Positions 42,510 through 50,171 of a stretch of DNA of 50,171 nt are shown piece by piece. Source of the stretch: Candidatus Acidiferrum typicum (GTDB lineage: Bacteria > Acidobacteriota > Terriglobia > Acidiferrales > UBA7541); contig DLMH01000194.1 in assembly GCA_002478115.1 (NCBI GenBank), forward strand, positions 1 to 50,171. The letters run 5' to 3'. Under the pieces are notes generated by a model that was not told where the DNA came from, searched no databases, and saw only the letters and a program-made list of their open reading frames with translations. Numbering within the stretch: position 1 is the first letter of the stretch; each line of letters starts with the position of its first letter. The position numbers and the translations under genes are program-made.

Positions 42510-43607
42510 ATGCGTGACGAACCGTTCGTAAGTGTACTGACGCCCGTCTACAATGGCGAGGACTTCCTGGCGGAATGTATTGAGAGCGTTTTGAACCAAA
42601 CGTATAAAAACTTCGAATACATCATCGTCAACAATTGCAGTAAGGACCGCACCCTTGAAATTGCCTTGGGCTATGCGAAAAAAGACGCTCGCATCCGCGT
42701 GCACAACAATCGTGACTTTCTTGGAGTCATCGCGAATCACAATCTTGCCTTCAGCCTGATGTCCCCGGAGGCCACGTACTGTAAAGTCGTTTCGGGAGAT
42801 GACTTCATTTTCCCGGAATGCCTCGGTCGAATGGTTGAACTTGCCGAGGCAAATCCATCCGTGGGCATCATCGGCTCGTACCAGCTCAGCGGGGATCACA
42901 TCCTATGGCAGGGCTTCAAATACCCCAAAGCTGTTTTGTCAGGCCGGGAAATCTGCCGCCAGATCTTCATCGGGGACGACAAAACGTTCGGGTTTGGATC
43001 CCCGACCTCGCTCATGTATCGAGCTGATCTTGTCAGAAGCAGTGCAGAGTTTTATCCTAATTCCTCGCCACATTCAGATACGAGCGCGTGTTTCAATCAT
43101 TTACAGAATTCTTCTTTCGGATTTGTGTACCAAGTGCTTTCGTACGAGCGAACTCATGAAGCGACACAGAGCAGCAAATCCAAGGAGATGAACCGTTATT
43201 CTTCAGCTTATATCAATGATCTTATCAAGTATGGTCCTTCCTACCTCAGCAAGGAAGAATTTGAACGACTGGTGAGCTGGCATCTCAAGGATTATCATCG
43301 GTTCCTGGCAGTTAACTACTTTATGGGGTTCAGAGGGAAAGAATTCTGGGACTATCATAAAAGCAGGCTCGAAGAATTAGGTCATCCGCTCAGCCGGTAT
43401 GCGATGCTGAGAGCTGCGGTGATCGCAATCTTGCGAGAGGTCCTGAATCCAGAACAAGCCATTAGAAAACTGTGGAAACGTGTCTTTCCTCAGTCACCGG
43501 GTCTTAATGGTCGATCGGCACAGCCAAGCGCTAGTGACCCGGAGACTCCTAGTGGTGGGCAGAATAACTCGGTAACTCCAAGCCCCACCCGCGTAGTTCC
43601 CAAGTGA
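42510..43607 (+). CDS. glycosyltransferase family 2
   Basis: The protein has 365 residues. FVSVLTPVYNGEDFLAECI starts the GT-A domain, IVNNCSKDRT is the nucleotide-binding motif (Asn-Cys in place of the usual Asp-Gly), and CKVVSGDDF supplies the metal-binding acidic pair. The C-terminal tail after residue 330 is Pro/Ser/Gly-rich and probably disordered. It is spaced two bases from the pyruvyltransferase gene, so the two are certainly co-transcribed. Donor unknown. Confidence 0.92.
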   Translation: MRDEPFVSVLTPVYNGEDFLAECIESVLNQTYKNFEYIIVNNCSKDRTLEIALGYAKKDARIRVHNNRDFLGVIANHNLAFSLMSPEATYCKVVSGDDFIFPECLGRMVELAEANPSVGIIGSYQLSGDHILWQGFKYPKAVLSGREICRQIFIGDDKTFGFGSPTSLMYRADLVRSSAEFYPNSSPHSDTSACFNHLQNSSFGFVYQVLSYERTHEATQSSKSKEMNRYSSAYINDLIKYGPSYLSKEEFERLVSWHLKDYHRFLAVNYFMGFRGKEFWDYHKSRLEELGHPLSRYAMLRAAVIAILREVLNPEQAIRKLWKRVFPQSPGLNGRSAQPSASDPETPSGGQNNSVTPSPTRVVPK

Positions 43608-44057
43608 CGACACAGGCCACACAATTGTGTAGGCGACCGGCAGCAAGTCGCGATGATCAGCTACTGTTATCCCGAACTCTGAGTGTGAGAGGATGACCCG
43701 CATTTGCCAGTTCGAAAAATGAGCGATAGGTTCTGCGCGGGTCGTCACTTCAACTCAACCTGCTGCACGCAGGTGCCACTGGCTGTCGCCGGCCCGAGAA
43801 GTCCGAGCGGGCGCGCTACTGCTGAAGCAGGTTCCCTCCACAATCGATATTGCGTTTCATAGGCGAACGAAAAATCCGTGGAACTCGTACCGCTCCGCGC
43901 GGGTTGGAATGCAACACCCCCGGCGGTTACACCTGAGCGTGCTGCTGTCACAAGTTGGTGCTACGAAGTCTATGCAGAATGATCTTGCAGGAAGCGATGA
44001 GTCTGGCGACCGCCAGCGCGGGCGCGTTGCTATGATCGCGGTCAGCGTGAAAAAACA
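43608..44057. other. intergenic region before the flippase gene
   Basis: This 450-base region has no gene I can support. A minus-strand GTG-started frame of 68 codons (43745-43951) has no recognisable motif and is probably chance. ACACAATTGTGT at 43619-43630 is a perfect 12-base palindrome just after the GT2 stop. No sigma-54-type or convincing sigma-70-type promoter was found. Confidence 0.4.
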
Positions 44058-45539
44058 ATGAGGGACTTGAAGGAGAGGACAATTCGTGGCGGCTCCGCGA
44101 GAGGCGGAGCGCTAGCGGCCAGTTTTCTTCTCCGTGTCGGATCCCTGATGGTGTTAGCTCGGCTGTTGGACCCGAAGGACTTCGGCCTGCTCGGAATGGT
44201 TACCGCTTTCACGGGAGTTTTGAGTCTATTCCGTGATTTTGGGCTCTCGGCGGCAGCGATCCAGAGGGCTACCGTAACCGAAGAACAAAGCTCAACTCTA
44301 TTTTGGATTAATATTCTGGTGGGTGTAATACTCACCGTTATTGCCATATTATTCGCTCCAGTTGTCAGCACTTTCTACCACGAGCCTCGCCTTTTCTGGG
44401 TCACCACCGTGGTGGCGGCCGGATTTTTGTTCAACGGGGCAGGTGTACAACACTCAGCCATCCTTCAACGCCAAATGCGTTTTACCGCTTTGGCGTTAAT
44501 TGACGTTGTTTCCTTAATTGTAAGTACCGCCATTGCTTTTGCCGCGGCCAAGGCTGGCTACGGTTATTGGGCTCTTGTGGCGATGACCGTCACTCTTCCT
44601 CTCACGACCACTATGGGGTTGTGGCTGGCCAGTGCCTGGGTTCCGGGGATGCCGCACAAGGGGGTTGGCATCCGCTCCATGATGCGCTTCGGCGGCACCC
44701 TCACTTTGAACGGCCTCGTCGTGTACATCGCCTCGAATTTCGAGAAAGTGCTTCTGGGCCGTTTCTGGGGAGCGGAGGCTCTCGGGATTTATGGCCGCGC
44801 TTACCAGTTGATCAGAATCCCCACCGACAATCTGAATTCGGCCGTCGGCGACGTGGCATTTTCCGCGCTCTCACGGATCCAAGATGACCCTGGTCGCCTC
44901 AGGCGCTACTTCCTGAAGGGTTATTCTCTAGTCTTGGCGCTTACACTGCCAGTCACAGTTGCCTGCGCTTTTTTCGCGGATGATATGATTTTCGTTCTGC
45001 TGGGGCCAAAGTGGAAAGCAGCAGCCGGAATTTTTCGCTTGCTAGCCCCGACGATCCTGGTCTTTGCGATCGCTAATCCTCTTGGATGGCTGCTCTCTTC
45101 GATTGGAATGGTCGGACGAGGCCTCAAGATAGCTTTAGTCATCGCGCCGCTGATGATCACGAGTTACGTTATTGGGCTGCCCTATGGGCCAAAAGGTGTC
45201 GCGTTCGCCTATTCGGCGGTGATGACCCTCTGGGTCATCCCGGCTATTGCCTGGTGTGTGCACGGGACGCCGATTTCATTCTGGGATATTCTGCGCGCCG
45301 TGAGCCGCCCGCTGGCTTCCATCATTCCTGCTGTTGGTCTCGCCTTTGGAGTAGGTCTTTTCTTCGGCAAAGCGCTATCTCCCCTGCCCAGGCTCCTGCT
45401 GGAATCTGCCGTTCTTTTCATTTCTTACTCTGGGGTTCTCTTGTTCGTCGCCGGAGAAAAATCATTCTACCTGGATCTTCTTCGCGGATTGAAAGGACCC
45501 TCATCAATCAAGAAGAAAGACCTGGCTTCGGTTTTGTAG
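44058..45539 (+). CDS. wzx: Wzx-type lipid-linked oligosaccharide flippase (MOP superfamily)
   Basis: This membrane protein has 493 residues and about twelve to fourteen hydrophobic segments spread over its full length. GALAASFLLRVGSLMVLARLLDPKDFGLLGMV is the N-terminal signature of the WzxC-like polysaccharide flippases (residues 15-46). It would move undecaprenyl-pyrophosphate-linked repeat units across the inner membrane for polymerisation by the Wzy-like protein at 18195. The ATG lies shortly after a run of A residues; the ribosome site is weak. Confidence 0.93.
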   Translation: MRDLKERTIRGGSARGGALAASFLLRVGSLMVLARLLDPKDFGLLGMVTAFTGVLSLFRDFGLSAAAIQRATVTEEQSSTLFWINILVGVILTVIAILFAPVVSTFYHEPRLFWVTTVVAAGFLFNGAGVQHSAILQRQMRFTALALIDVVSLIVSTAIAFAAAKAGYGYWALVAMTVTLPLTTTMGLWLASAWVPGMPHKGVGIRSMMRFGGTLTLNGLVVYIASNFEKVLLGRFWGAEALGIYGRAYQLIRIPTDNLNSAVGDVAFSALSRIQDDPGRLRRYFLKGYSLVLALTLPVTVACAFFADDMIFVLLGPKWKAAAGIFRLLAPTILVFAIANPLGWLLSSIGMVGRGLKIALVIAPLMITSYVIGLPYGPKGVAFAYSAVMTLWVIPAIAWCVHGTPISFWDILRAVSRPLASIIPAVGLAFGVGLFFGKALSPLPRLLLESAVLFISYSGVLLFVAGEKSFYLDLLRGLKGPSSIKKKDLASVL

Positions 45540-45626
45540 ATTCGGTCGTAGCCTGATCACACTGCCGCCCGCAGAGTTACCTTCCTCAAGTTGCATCGTC
45601 TCATCGCAGTAACACTCAGTTAATCA

Positions 45627-45640
45627 GGAAAACTTTTGCA
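45627..45640 (+). promoter_or_regulatory. possible upstream activator site C (dyad)
   Basis: GGAAAACTTTTGCA keeps seven of the eight dyad positions (GG.AA....TT.CC) seen at 1588 and 33350, and reads best as the complement of those copies. It is 112 bases upstream of the -24 GG at 45739, against 150 in the other two. It is tentative because the pattern is short. Confidence 0.35.
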
Positions 45641-45737
45641 AATTAGTGGAGGCCCGGCTCCACAAGAAGCACGATACACGGCTATCTGCCCGGAACCTAA
45701 GTACTTTAAATACAATCACTTGCCATTTTATGGGGAT

Positions 45738-45753
45738 TGGCCCTAATCGTGCT
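45738..45753 (+). promoter_or_regulatory. possible sigma-54 promoter C
   Basis: TGGCCCTAATCGTGCT has GG and GC ten bases apart and a TGGC at -24, but the -12 box (GTGC) is weaker than at A and B. It lies about 130 bases before the WlbA-like gene. Confidence 0.4.
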
Positions 45754-45883
45754 GTTTCTCATGTCGCTGCCCCTGATCGTTCTGCTCATGACTGACTTTC
45801 CGTGTGTGGTACGCGTTGAGCCTAGAGCGTGCGGTTGCGCGAACTGCCGGTCTGAGCAGTTAGTCCGAGCATAAGGTGGAAAG

Positions 45884-46951
45884 ATGACAACGAGTATAAG
45901 TCTTGGCGCTTCCCCAACCATCGAATTCGAGCGTGGCGTGGAACAAGATGTTATCCGCGTGGGAGTAATCGGATATGGTTACTGGGGTCCGAACATTGTC
46001 CGGAATTTCCACGGACAAGAACATTCACGTGTCATGATGATTTGCGACAAGAGCGCGAACTCAATCCGGCGTGTGCAGCAGTCTTATCCAGAAATACAAG
46101 TGACTGGCGATGCCGACGATTTGCTAACGGCGACTGATATTGACGCAGTCGCAATTATCACTCCGGTGCACACTCACTTTGACCTTGCAAAAAGAGCCTT
46201 GGAAAACGGCAAGCACATTTTCGTCGAGAAGCCTTTTACCTGCACTAGCGCTCAGGCTGAAGAATTGATCGAACTTGCAGAGCGCAAGAATCTGAAGATC
46301 ATGGTGGACCACACTTTCTTGTTCACCGGTGCGGTTAAACGAATGCGCCAACTCATCGACGACGGTGTACTGGGTGATCTCTACTACTACGATTCGACAC
46401 GCGTAAACCTGGGACTGTTCCAGCATGATGTAAATGTCATTTGGGACCTCGCGCCGCACGACCTCTCGATCATGGATTATCTCATCGCGGAGAAGCCCCA
46501 GGCTGTGGTTGCCACTGGCGAGCACCATCTGAATGGAAAGGCCGACATTGGATTTCTGACCGTCTACTACCCCAAGAACATAATCGGTCATGTCAACGTG
46601 AACTGGCTCTCCCCTGTTAAGGTGCGCACTACTTTGATCGGGGGCGAGAAGAGAATGGTGGTCTGGAATGATCTCGACGCTGACGAGAAACTCAAGGTAT
46701 ATGACAAGGGCGCGAAAATGACCAACGCAGAAGGAGTGTATCAACTTCTCGTGAGTTACCGCTCTGGGGACATGTGGGCCCCAAGAGTTGAGCAAATCGA
46801 AGCGCTCAGAGTCGAAGCATCGTACTTTGCTGATTGCGTTCTGAACGACAAGAATCCCTTCAATGACGGGCATGCTGGGTTGCGTGTCGTGCGCGTATTG
46901 GAAGCCGCTGACCAGTCGCTTGAACAGAAAGGCAAAATCATCAACCTGTAA
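45884..46951 (+). CDS. Gfo/Idh/MocA-family dehydrogenase, WlbA-like
   Basis: The protein has 355 residues. After a 23-residue lead comes VGVIGYGYWGPNIVRNF, the NAD-binding motif in the form typical of WlbA/WbpB (GYGYWGPN). HIFVEKPFTC holds the catalytic Glu-Lys-Pro. The C-terminal domain follows (GLFQHDVNVIWDLAPHDLSIMDYL). It would oxidise UDP-GlcNAcA at C3 to the keto sugar used by a WlbC aminotransferase. The likely WlbB and WlbC partners are at 1982-3696, at the other end of the window. GGTGGAAAG precedes the ATG. Confidence 0.9.
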   Translation: MTTSISLGASPTIEFERGVEQDVIRVGVIGYGYWGPNIVRNFHGQEHSRVMMICDKSANSIRRVQQSYPEIQVTGDADDLLTATDIDAVAIITPVHTHFDLAKRALENGKHIFVEKPFTCTSAQAEELIELAERKNLKIMVDHTFLFTGAVKRMRQLIDDGVLGDLYYYDSTRVNLGLFQHDVNVIWDLAPHDLSIMDYLIAEKPQAVVATGEHHLNGKADIGFLTVYYPKNIIGHVNVNWLSPVKVRTTLIGGEKRMVVWNDLDADEKLKVYDKGAKMTNAEGVYQLLVSYRSGDMWAPRVEQIEALRVEASYFADCVLNDKNPFNDGHAGLRVVRVLEAADQSLEQKGKIINL

Positions 46952-47535
46952 CGGGCTATTCGAGCTTCATTGGCCAGCCCGAGGATTTGGCCCATTTGAA
47001 ATGACATTCTTTATGTCGCAGTGCCCGACGACGCTTCGGTCATGTCCTCGGCGCGTCGTACTCCTATTCCCGCAATGCGCCTCTCCAGTAACGCTTCTTC
47101 CATTGAGTTTGCTCGCCGTCGACAGCGTTCGATGATCTCCGGCTCAAACGGCGGGGTGCGCAGCTTGGCACCTTCAGCGTGACTTCGCCCGCCGCCGTCT
47201 GCAGGTGCCGCTCGGCTCGGCAACAACGGCCCGCTTCGGCGTCCAGCATGGCCTTCAGCGTCTCTTCCACCCTGTTGCGTACGACTTCCGCCAGCCGTTC
47301 CTGAATCTCTCTTCATCAATCTGGATCACCTGGCTCAGCTTTGCTCCCGCCTGCGGTCCTTCTGTTCCTGCCTCGCGCCGCTTCTCTTCCAGGTTGGTGA
47401 GCTCCATCCTCTACTATGGCCCGGTCTGAATATTTACTGTTAGGCGGTACGAATCGAGACGGCATTCCTAGTTTAGGCTTGCCAGCCTAGAATAGAGCTT
47501 GTTCAAGCATTCAAATCAAATGGGGCCAGTTGGTT
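46952..47535. other. intergenic region containing an IS256 remnant
   Basis: Of these 584 bases, about 47012-47407 is a decayed IS256-family transposase on the minus strand. Left of it nothing is recognised. To the right, TAGGCT and AGCCTA (47474-47489) form a small perfect inverted repeat of unknown meaning. Confidence 0.6.
47012..47407 (-). pseudogene. decayed, truncated IS256-family (mutator-type) transposase
   Basis: Reading leftward from ATG 47407, one frame gives the N-terminus (MELTNLEEKRRE, then SQVIQIDEE). The match then jumps frame near 47310 to RVEETLKAMLDAEAG. It loses perhaps 17-20 residues inside the AER...LQTAAGEVTLKVP segment, and jumps again near 47160 to KLRTPPFEPEIIER and MEEALLERRIAGIGVRRAEDMTEA. 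These are successive conserved N-terminal pieces of IS256-type transposases, so at least two frameshifts and an internal deletion are visible. The catalytic DDE domain is missing entirely. It shows that a mobile element once lay between the WlbA-like gene and the phosphatase gene. Confidence 0.75.
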
Positions 47536-48342
47536 ATGAATTCGTTTGATTTAATTATCATTCACTTCTTCAACTCTTTCGCCCATCGTTCTTGGATCGC
47601 CGATGCCACAGTCGTGATTATTAGCGGAAATCATTTCCTGATTGGCGGAGTCTTGTTGGCCTTGTTTTGGTGGGCTTGGATAGAGCACGGCAAAGAGAGC
47701 ATGGAAAAGCGGGAAGCTCTCATTTTTGTCCTTATTGCTGTCACCTTCGCAGTATCTTTTGCCAGAACATTAGCCCTGAGTCTTCCGTACCGGGAGAGGC
47801 CTCTGCATAATCCTCTGATCCATTTTCAACTTCCCTATACTTTAGACCCCAGTACATTGATAAACTGGAGTTCATTCCCCAGTGACCATGCGGTTGTTGT
47901 TTTCTGTCTAGCGGCGGGCCTGTGGACTGTTTCGCGGCGCCTCGGCGCTTTAGCAATCAGTTACGCCTTCCTGATTTCTCTTCCCCGAATCTATCTGGGG
48001 TATCATTACCCGACAGATATTCTCGCGGGTGCGCTACTGGGTATTGGGGTTGCGTCTCTGTCGCGCATTACCACTCTCAGGAGGACCCTAGCACGCATCA
48101 TTTTGGATCCTTTGGATCCACGTCCGGCTTACCTGTATAGTTTTCTCTTTCTTTGGACCTTTGAAATCGGGGACATGTTTAACTCACTAATGCAATTCGT
48201 CCTGCTCGGCGGTGAGATTGAACGGAAATTTCCTTCCTGGCGCCTCGAAGAAACCGCAGTCCTACTGCTCATAGTAGCGGTGGTGTCCCTCTTGACTTTG
48301 CTGCTGTGGCGCAAACACAAATCGCATTTTCATACGAATTGA
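47536..48342 (+). CDS. PAP2-family membrane phosphatase (undecaprenyl-diphosphatase-like)
   Basis: The protein has 268 residues and five to six hydrophobic segments. The three phosphatase motifs are visible: R-x-x-x-L...YRERP near residue 87, SSFPSDHAVV (motif 2, catalytic His) near residue 119, and LPRIYLGYHYPTDILAG (motif 3, Arg, His and Asp) near residue 155. It probably recycles undecaprenyl pyrophosphate released by polymerisation. The C-terminal part past motif 3 is longer than in minimal PAP2 proteins. ATG 47536 is preferred to the in-frame TTG 47530. Confidence 0.9.
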   Translation: MNSFDLIIIHFFNSFAHRSWIADATVVIISGNHFLIGGVLLALFWWAWIEHGKESMEKREALIFVLIAVTFAVSFARTLALSLPYRERPLHNPLIHFQLPYTLDPSTLINWSSFPSDHAVVVFCLAAGLWTVSRRLGALAISYAFLISLPRIYLGYHYPTDILAGALLGIGVASLSRITTLRRTLARIILDPLDPRPAYLYSFLFLWTFEIGDMFNSLMQFVLLGGEIERKFPSWRLEETAVLLLIVAVVSLLTLLLWRKHKSHFHTN

Positions 48343-48560
48343 TGGGTTGGTTTTGGTTCTGTCAGCTTGCGCAATAGGTGTGATTGAAAGAGTGTTGGAT
48401 CGGCACATGCACTCCTCGGCGAGGATTGAGGCAGTTGGGCGAGCTGACCGCTATGGACCGTAAAGGAGCGGCCCCCTTGGTGAGTCTTGAGTCACAATCT
48501 CATTTCTTAGAACGGGCTCAAAGTGGACTTGTTTTCTTCCGAGGAGACACAGTAAGGTGT

Positions 48561-50171
48561 CTATGGGCCGAACAGTCCGAACGCGGCCACGGTGGAGCCT
48601 GTGCCGAAATACACTCGGCCGTTGACAACCAACGGCGTGATGTATTGACCGGCGACGGCGGAGAAATGGTCACGATTCCCGGCTTGGGCCGAGTTGTAGA
48701 GCTCCTTGGTTAGGTCCGTGGCGTCGTAAGCAAACAGGATTCCCGGTTCATAATCGAGCGCCCATACGATTCCATTGCGGTTGGCATTGGAGGAAACGCT
48801 GGGAATCGTACCATTGCTGCCGAAGACGTGGGCACTTTGCGTGAAGGGCGAGGTCGCGAGGAGAGCCTTGGAAATGGGGTACGCTCGCAACGAAAGGCCA
48901 GAGGGGCCGATGAAGATCGTGTTGTTGAAGTAGACCGGGCTAGAGAAGTTCGCGTGCCCATCCCCAGGCAGCTGCTGATAGACGTTGTTTTTCGAAGAGT
49001 TGTACTGGCCCATATTGTCGCGGTTCACAACGTAGATCACTCCGTCCTCGCCGGCGACGACCGCAAGGTGTCGGGTGATGTTGCTGCTATCCACCAGGTC
49101 GGGCAGGAGCAGCGAGCCGGAAGAGCTGAAGTCCGTGCCCGTACTGTCGTTGGCGAGCGCATTCGCAGGCGCAAAATAATCCACTAGCGATAGCGGATCA
49201 GACCCAGAAAGCCGAACGAAGGTATTCCCGTAATCGTTGTTGGTTCCAGGAGCGTTGTTGCCAAAAGTGTTGCCCGTCGTGAGGTAGACATCGCCCGACG
49301 CGTCGGACGCCGGTCCGCCTCCGCCCTGCCAGATGCCTGCGCCATAAGCGTTGGGAACCAGATCAATAGCGCTAGTTTGCGCGAGTGTTCCCGCGTCAAA
49401 GGCCATGACCCATGCGGAGTACGGCCCACAATCGCCGGAGCGCCCGCCCCATACGGTGTAGATCTTATTTCCGCTCTCAAGGAGCGCGGCTGGTTCGTCT
49501 TGAACCTCGGGAAGGAAGGCGACCGTGCCGCCTGAGCTGTTGCCTCCCGTGCCCGGATAGCTGGCGTCGACGGTAGTGGGGCCGCCAAACAGTTCCTCGC
49601 CAGTGGTTAGGTCCAACGCGTGGAGATGGTGGAAGAAGTTTCCCTTTCCGTCAGTGGACATGGCCATGACGTAGATGGCGTTGCGTGCGCGGTCAATCAC
49701 CGGCGTCGCGGTAATGCCATTCGGATCGATGTTGCCGCAGGGAAGGCTCGCCAGCGGCACGGCAGTCTCGCCGGCAGACAGCGCCGACGTCTGCCACAAA
49801 ACCGTTGCTGAGGAGCCGGTGATGCTGTCTGCGTCCACAGCGTAGACGGTGTCTTTTTCGGTAGCGAAATAGAGCACGTTCTTCGTACCTTTGCCGGGGA
49901 TGGCCACTTGGCTGAGATACAGAATCTGCCCGTCAATGCGGCTGTCGACGGCAAACTCACCGACTTTTCCAAACGTTGCGGAGTTCACATTGGATGGCGT
50001 AAGGATGGTCTCTTGGGAGTTGAGGCCTGTGCGCATGGCATCGTTGTGGTAAGTGACAACGTCAACGTTTGCTTGGCTAGTATTGATGACCGCAGCAGAG
50101 AACTCAGCCGCGCGGGTAGCGGACGCCAGGTTCCCAGACGAGACTGAATCCGACGCCGTGAAATTCGAGAA
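48561..50171 (-). CDS. quinoprotein-like beta-propeller protein, 5' end beyond the window
   Basis: The frame runs from the stop at 48561 to the right edge with no interruption, so at least 537 residues are encoded and the N-terminus is missing. An ATG at 50036 is internal: the sequence upstream of it (DVVTYHNDAMRTGLN) is the usual start of a large family of secreted acidobacterial propeller proteins. Repeats with the W-Q-T and A-x-D-A pattern (LYFATEKDTVYAVDAD, VYFGTGSTVAAFGLFG) indicate PQQ-type blades, but no quinone-binding residues can be named. It is probably extracellular and outside the polysaccharide operons; the 218 bases between it and the phosphatase gene show nothing. Confidence 0.82.
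   Translation of the reverse strand, partial: FSNFTASDSVSSGNLASATRAAEFSAAVINTSQANVDVVTYHNDAMRTGLNSQETILTPSNVNSATFGKVGEFAVDSRIDGQILYLSQVAIPGKGTKNVLYFATEKDTVYAVDADSITGSSATVLWQTSALSAGETAVPLASLPCGNIDPNGITATPVIDRARNAIYVMAMSTDGKGNFFHHLHALDLTTGEELFGGPTTVDASYPGTGGNSSGGTVAFLPEVQDEPAALLESGNKIYTVWGGRSGDCGPYSAWVMAFDAGTLAQTSAIDLVPNAYGAGIWQGGGGPASDASGDVYLTTGNTFGNNAPGTNNDYGNTFVRLSGSDPLSLVDYFAPANALANDSTGTDFSSSGSLLLPDLVDSSNITRHLAVVAGEDGVIYVVNRDNMGQYNSSKNNVYQQLPGDGHANFSSPVYFNNTIFIGPSGLSLRAYPISKALLATSPFTQSAHVFGSNGTIPSVSSNANRNGIVWALDYEPGILFAYDATDLTKELYNSAQAGNRDHFSAVAGQYITPLVVNGRVYFGTGSTVAAFGLFGP

Larger units (their letters stand above)
45540..45883 (+). promoter_or_regulatory. intergenic control region C
   Basis: This 344-base region lies between the flippase and the WlbA-like gene. 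It contains a dyad resembling the upstream site of regions A and B (45627-45640) and a -24/-12-type sequence (45738-45753). The leader motif of A and B is absent. Confidence 0.4.

Noticed and set aside
43619..43630. Perfect palindrome ACACAATTGTGT
   Set aside because: A single occurrence with no second copy or promoter beside it. Too short to call an operator.
43745..43951. Minus-strand 68-codon frame in the gap before the flippase gene
   Set aside because: GTG start, no ribosome site, no recognisable motif and an immediate upstream stop. Probably chance in GC-rich sequence.
46952..46981. CGGGCT / AGCCCG inverted repeat after the WlbA-like gene
   Set aside because: A six-base stem with an 18-base loop and no following T run. 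Not a convincing terminator.

Overview
The window is most of a large extracellular or capsular polysaccharide gene cluster from a soil-type bacterium, probably an Acidobacteriota (Terriglobia-like) genome. That placement is an inference. It rests on moderately GC-rich coding sequence, many GTG/TTG starts, and two proteins of acidobacterial style: the secreted beta-helix protein at 22500-24002 and the quinoprotein-like beta-propeller entering from the right edge. About 39 protein genes are visible. All but those two lie on the + strand, often with ATGA stop/start overlaps. No rRNA, tRNA or CRISPR array was seen.

Layout, left to right. (1) 178-1404: an unrecognised alpha/alpha-toroid-like protein, then a long leader region with a sigma-54-type promoter. 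(2) 1982-6016: a WlbB-like acetyltransferase, a WlbC-like aminotransferase, a short nucleotide-sugar dehydrogenase and a GT4. (3) 6120-9828: a GMD-family dehydratase followed by hddC, gmhB and hddA, i.e. GDP-D-glycero-D-manno-heptose synthesis; the missing step, gmhA, lies at 25449. (4) 9944-18027: a GT2, a second toroid protein, asnB, a deacetylase, an SDR epimerase and a Gfo/Idh oxidoreductase. (5) 18195-22506: a Wzy/ligase-like membrane protein, a GNAT/FemAB-like protein and a second asparagine-synthase-like protein lacking Cys2. (6) 22500-24002: the antisense secreted beta-helix protein. (7) 24378-33081: GT2, gmhA, GT4, a FemAB-like protein, a deacetylase, a flavoprotein and an ATP-grasp ligase. 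(8) 33082-33790: a second copy of the sigma-54-type promoter region. (9) 33791-43607: a CheR-like methyltransferase, then a CDP-sugar block (rfbC-like epimerase, rfbF, PIG-L deacetylase, a dehydrogenase-like protein, rfbG), an FAD protein, a pyruvyltransferase and a GT2. (10) 44058-48342: a Wzx flippase, a WlbA-like dehydrogenase, a decayed IS256-family transposase and a PAP2 phosphatase. (11) The incomplete beta-propeller gene to the right edge.

Together the genes predict a Wzx/Wzy-assembled heteropolysaccharide containing a GDP-heptose-derived sugar (possibly 6-deoxyheptose), a 2,3-diamino-uronic acid made by a Wlb-type pathway, and a CDP-6-deoxyhexose-derived sugar. Likely decorations are pyruvate ketals, N-deacetylation and amide or aminoacyl groups. 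Five glycosyltransferases are present, but no initiating phosphoglycosyltransferase, outer-membrane export protein or exosortase is seen, so the locus probably extends beyond the window.

The most notable non-coding signal is a pair of intergenic regions 32 kb apart (1570-1871 and 33333-33555). Each carries the same dyad exactly 150 bp upstream of a -24/-12 promoter (TGGCAGTC-T/G-GATTGC) and a shared downstream motif. A weaker relative precedes the WlbA-like gene. This suggests that a dedicated sigma-54 activator coordinates the cluster.
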